From positions 11,890,759 to 11,954,758 of the forward strand of contig JAVDOI010000016.1 of the NCBI GenBank assembly GCA_032191485.1: DNA of 64,000 bases, in the 5' to 3' direction. The DNA is from Leptoclinus maculatus. Taxonomy: Eukaryota; Chordata; Actinopteri; Perciformes; Stichaeidae. A model generated the notes under the pieces. It ran no database searches. It saw nothing but the letters and a program-made list of their open reading frames with translations, and was not told the DNA's origin. Position numbers and translations under genes: made by a program. Below, piece by piece: positions 49,850 to 64,000 of this stretch. Position 1 is the first letter of the stretch, and each line of letters begins with the position of its first letter.

Positions 49850-50220
49850 TCTCAGCTGAAAAAAAAGAAAACTCCAAAGCGCCCTCTTCTATGGAAGCCC
49901 ATTTCTGCTACTGAAAAAATGCAAGGTCCTGTAAGTCATTATAATGAGAAAAGTTCTCAAAATAATGACTTAGTATCTCATAATTATGACTTATGTATCA
50001 TAATTATGAGTAATATCTCATATATCATAATTATGAGACAGCAATATGACTTAATATCTCATAATAGAGAGTATGAGATACTAAGTCATTATTTTGAGAA
50101 ACTTTCTCATTATAATGACTTACAAGATCTTTATTTTTTCATCACAGTTTCGGAAATGGGCTCCCAGCTAGAGGAGAGCTGGTGTTTTCAGCTGGGTGAA
50201 AAAAACGCTTTGGTGGACAC
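49850..50220. mobile_element. Long foldback (inverted-repeat) element, MITE-like
   Basis: The central arms around 49932-49982 and 50066-50116 are near-perfect reverse complements ('gtaagtcattataatgag', 'tctcaaaataatgacttagt'). Pairing continues outward with lower identity through 'gaaaaaatgcaagg', 'aagcccatttctg' and 'tctcagctgaaaa' on the left and their complements on the right. The centre is TA/TCATAATTATGA simple sequence. Total hairpin is about 370 bp with no ORF. Exact termini and target duplication are not clear. Confidence 0.75.
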
Positions 50221-51350
50221 GGTCACCAAAAGCCTACTAAGTATATTTTGAGGTATTTGTACTTTACTAATTATATGAAGTAGTTAAAGTTAGGGCCAAC
50301 CAAATGATGTACATTAATGCGTCACTAATTATAAACCAGTAATGTAATATATATCTTTTTTAATTATACGCTTTTTAATCCAAGACTTTTACTTGTAACA
50401 GAGTAGTTTTAGACTGTAGTCTTGGTACTTTTACCGAACTTCACTTTTACTTACTGAATACTTCTTCCATGCTCATTTTTGTAGCAACTTAAGGAAGAGC
50501 TTTGATGTGTTATTCTTGATTTTTTTATTGTGATATGACTCAAAAGGAAACGGTAGGCTGAGTTGCATTTTGAGTGGATGTAATGTTTCCACCATGAATA
50601 GTTATTTGGTCCAGAAGGCTATTGATTAATAGCGAAAATAACATGTAGGTGTGTTAGATTATATTTGGATTATAACTGAAAGGTGTGTTTTAGTCTTCAC
50701 AGGGAAACACCAACTAAAGATTAAAGTGGTTTATTATTACTCATATAATTAGATTGTAACACATATTGTATAGGTACATTTCAGTGTCACCACATAATAT
50801 GTATGTACAAACATTTCACATAAGTTGTTAAATGTATAAATGTCAATATTTGTATAATGTATTCTCAGTCACAAGACCACAAGGGGACCCCAGAACCAGA
50901 AATGCATGGGCTGTTGTAATGTTACAGGAAGGAATACTGCATACAGTTAGAAACAAGGGGGGGTCATAGGGGCCCAGCAGCTCACTCGCAGATACATCTG
51001 GCAATGGGCTGCTGGGGGTTACATTCATCAGACCATAGACAGGGTTCTGCTGAACATGACAATGGGCCCATGACATCATGTCACACTGGGCCCCCAGTAC
51101 TGTAGTACTATTTAAAGCACAGTATTGATGGTGAAAGGCCATCTGAAATTAGTTCCCACTACAAACTAGGTTGTCATGAATAATTAACTTAAATTATCCC
51201 CAGCAGTCATTGGCAGCATATTAGATTTTCCATGCACTATGTGATTTACAGAATGATAATTAATAATATCAGTCAAGAGGTGATAATATGATAACTGATT
51301 ATCTGTGACTCTAAGCACTGGGGCCCCTGCACAGTTAATGGCCGTATATG
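50221..51350. other. Intergenic sequence, nothing recognised
   Basis: No gene or RNA supported. The patch at 50870-51130 is less AT-rich and may be an old repeat. Confidence 0.4.
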
Positions 51351-51586
51351 ACCTATCCGGGCTGCCGTAGTAATGCAAGACCGTAGCACTCCTCCTCAAT
51401 GAACGTTGGAAAGATGGCGACGGCATACGCACAAGCGAGAGTCAACTGTGCCGGCGGATAGAAAGTGCTCCAAAGAGACAAAAACCTGCCTCTTTTGCAA
51501 AGATTTAACGGTGCAAAGTCGGTCTGATATTGCTTAGACATGGTTTAGTCCATGCACGGCAAGGAACAAGAAGCCACTGCTTTGCT
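51351..51586 (+). promoter_or_regulatory. MAP3K4 proximal promoter / 5' UTR region
   Basis: The local rise in CpG and a YY1-type motif AAGATGGCGAC at 51411-51421 lie 165 bp upstream of the MAP3K4 start codon. No TATA box. This is the expected site of a housekeeping-type TSS, but the start is not defined. Confidence 0.4.
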
Positions 51587-63610
<12,024 letters not shown>

Positions 63611-64000
63611 GTAAGGCCTCACCTTCTTTCAATTGAGCGTATTCTTAAGTAGTTCACTTCTGTCTCTTTGTTTTTGCCCTCTGGTTCGGCACAGAGTCGG
63701 CCAGCTAGTGTGGCGTTCCTGAGGCAGCATTTAAGGGTTTGAGTTTGGTGCTCAGTGAGGCGTATTGTAGCATTGCTGGTTTGGCATTAACCTTATTGAT
63801 CGAAAAGACACGCTTCTGCTTTTAGCCAGAACAAGCTATCGTGGCAACATTGTACAGAGTGAAGCCTTCAGGTTACTTTATGGAATTCAACTGCAACACT
63901 AACATTTTGGAGACATAAACAAAAATAGGCACACTTGACAGTGAGCACGAGTCATCTTTGTTATATATTTACAACTATTCCACCATATTACCTACTGTTA
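63611..64000. other. MAP3K4 intron 13, incomplete
   Basis: No exon seen to the window end; the remaining coding sequence, including the kinase domain, lies to the right. Confidence 0.8.

Noticed and set aside
51353..51541. Minus-strand 62-residue frame next to the MAP3K4 start
   Set aside because: No family match, and it sits in the MAP3K4 promoter/5' UTR.

Overview
The window is vertebrate nuclear DNA and looks like a teleost fish, probably a percomorph-type genome. The evidence is spliced genes with long introns, dinucleotide microsatellites, and interspersed repeats of types common in fish (hAT-like DNA elements, truncated non-LTR retrotransposon 3' ends, small foldback elements). I see no bacterial, plasmid, phage or CRISPR feature.

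Three protein-coding loci can be supported. (1) On the minus strand, 5' exons of a gene I assign to SLC35F3, a SLC35-family membrane transporter. A short first exon lies at 4273-4348, an alternative upstream exon at 29311-29525, and a phase-compatible candidate exon at 34173-34252. The rest of the gene lies off the left edge. (2) KCNK1 (TWIK-1 two-pore potassium channel), complete on the minus strand. Its three coding exons at 47419-47773, 45528-45923 and 42914-43173 give a 336-residue protein with both pore signatures intact. (3) On the plus strand, the 5' two thirds of MAP3K4 (MTK1/MEKK4). Thirteen coding exons from 51587 to 63610 encode about 1088 residues. The kinase domain lies beyond the right edge.

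Layout: 1-34 kb is almost entirely SLC35F3 intron carrying old repeats. 34-43 kb is sparse sequence between SLC35F3 and KCNK1 and includes any KCNK1 3' UTR. 43-48 kb is KCNK1. 48-51.5 kb is a divergent intergenic region between KCNK1 and MAP3K4, with a tandem repeat of about 179 bp and a long foldback element. 51.6-64 kb is MAP3K4, with a very long CT/GT microsatellite in intron 1 and two nested DNA elements in intron 11.

The three genes do not form a pathway. KCNK1 followed by SLC35F3 in the same orientation matches the human 1q42 order, whereas MAP3K4 sits on a different chromosome (6q) in human, so the KCNK1/MAP3K4 head-to-head junction is a lineage rearrangement. I found no convincing undescribed system. 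The most interesting items are the SLC35F3 alternative 5' exons, a GC-AG intron in MAP3K4, several nested or palindromic mobile elements, and the 179-bp tandem array. All gene names rest on recognition of the translated sequence without a database search.
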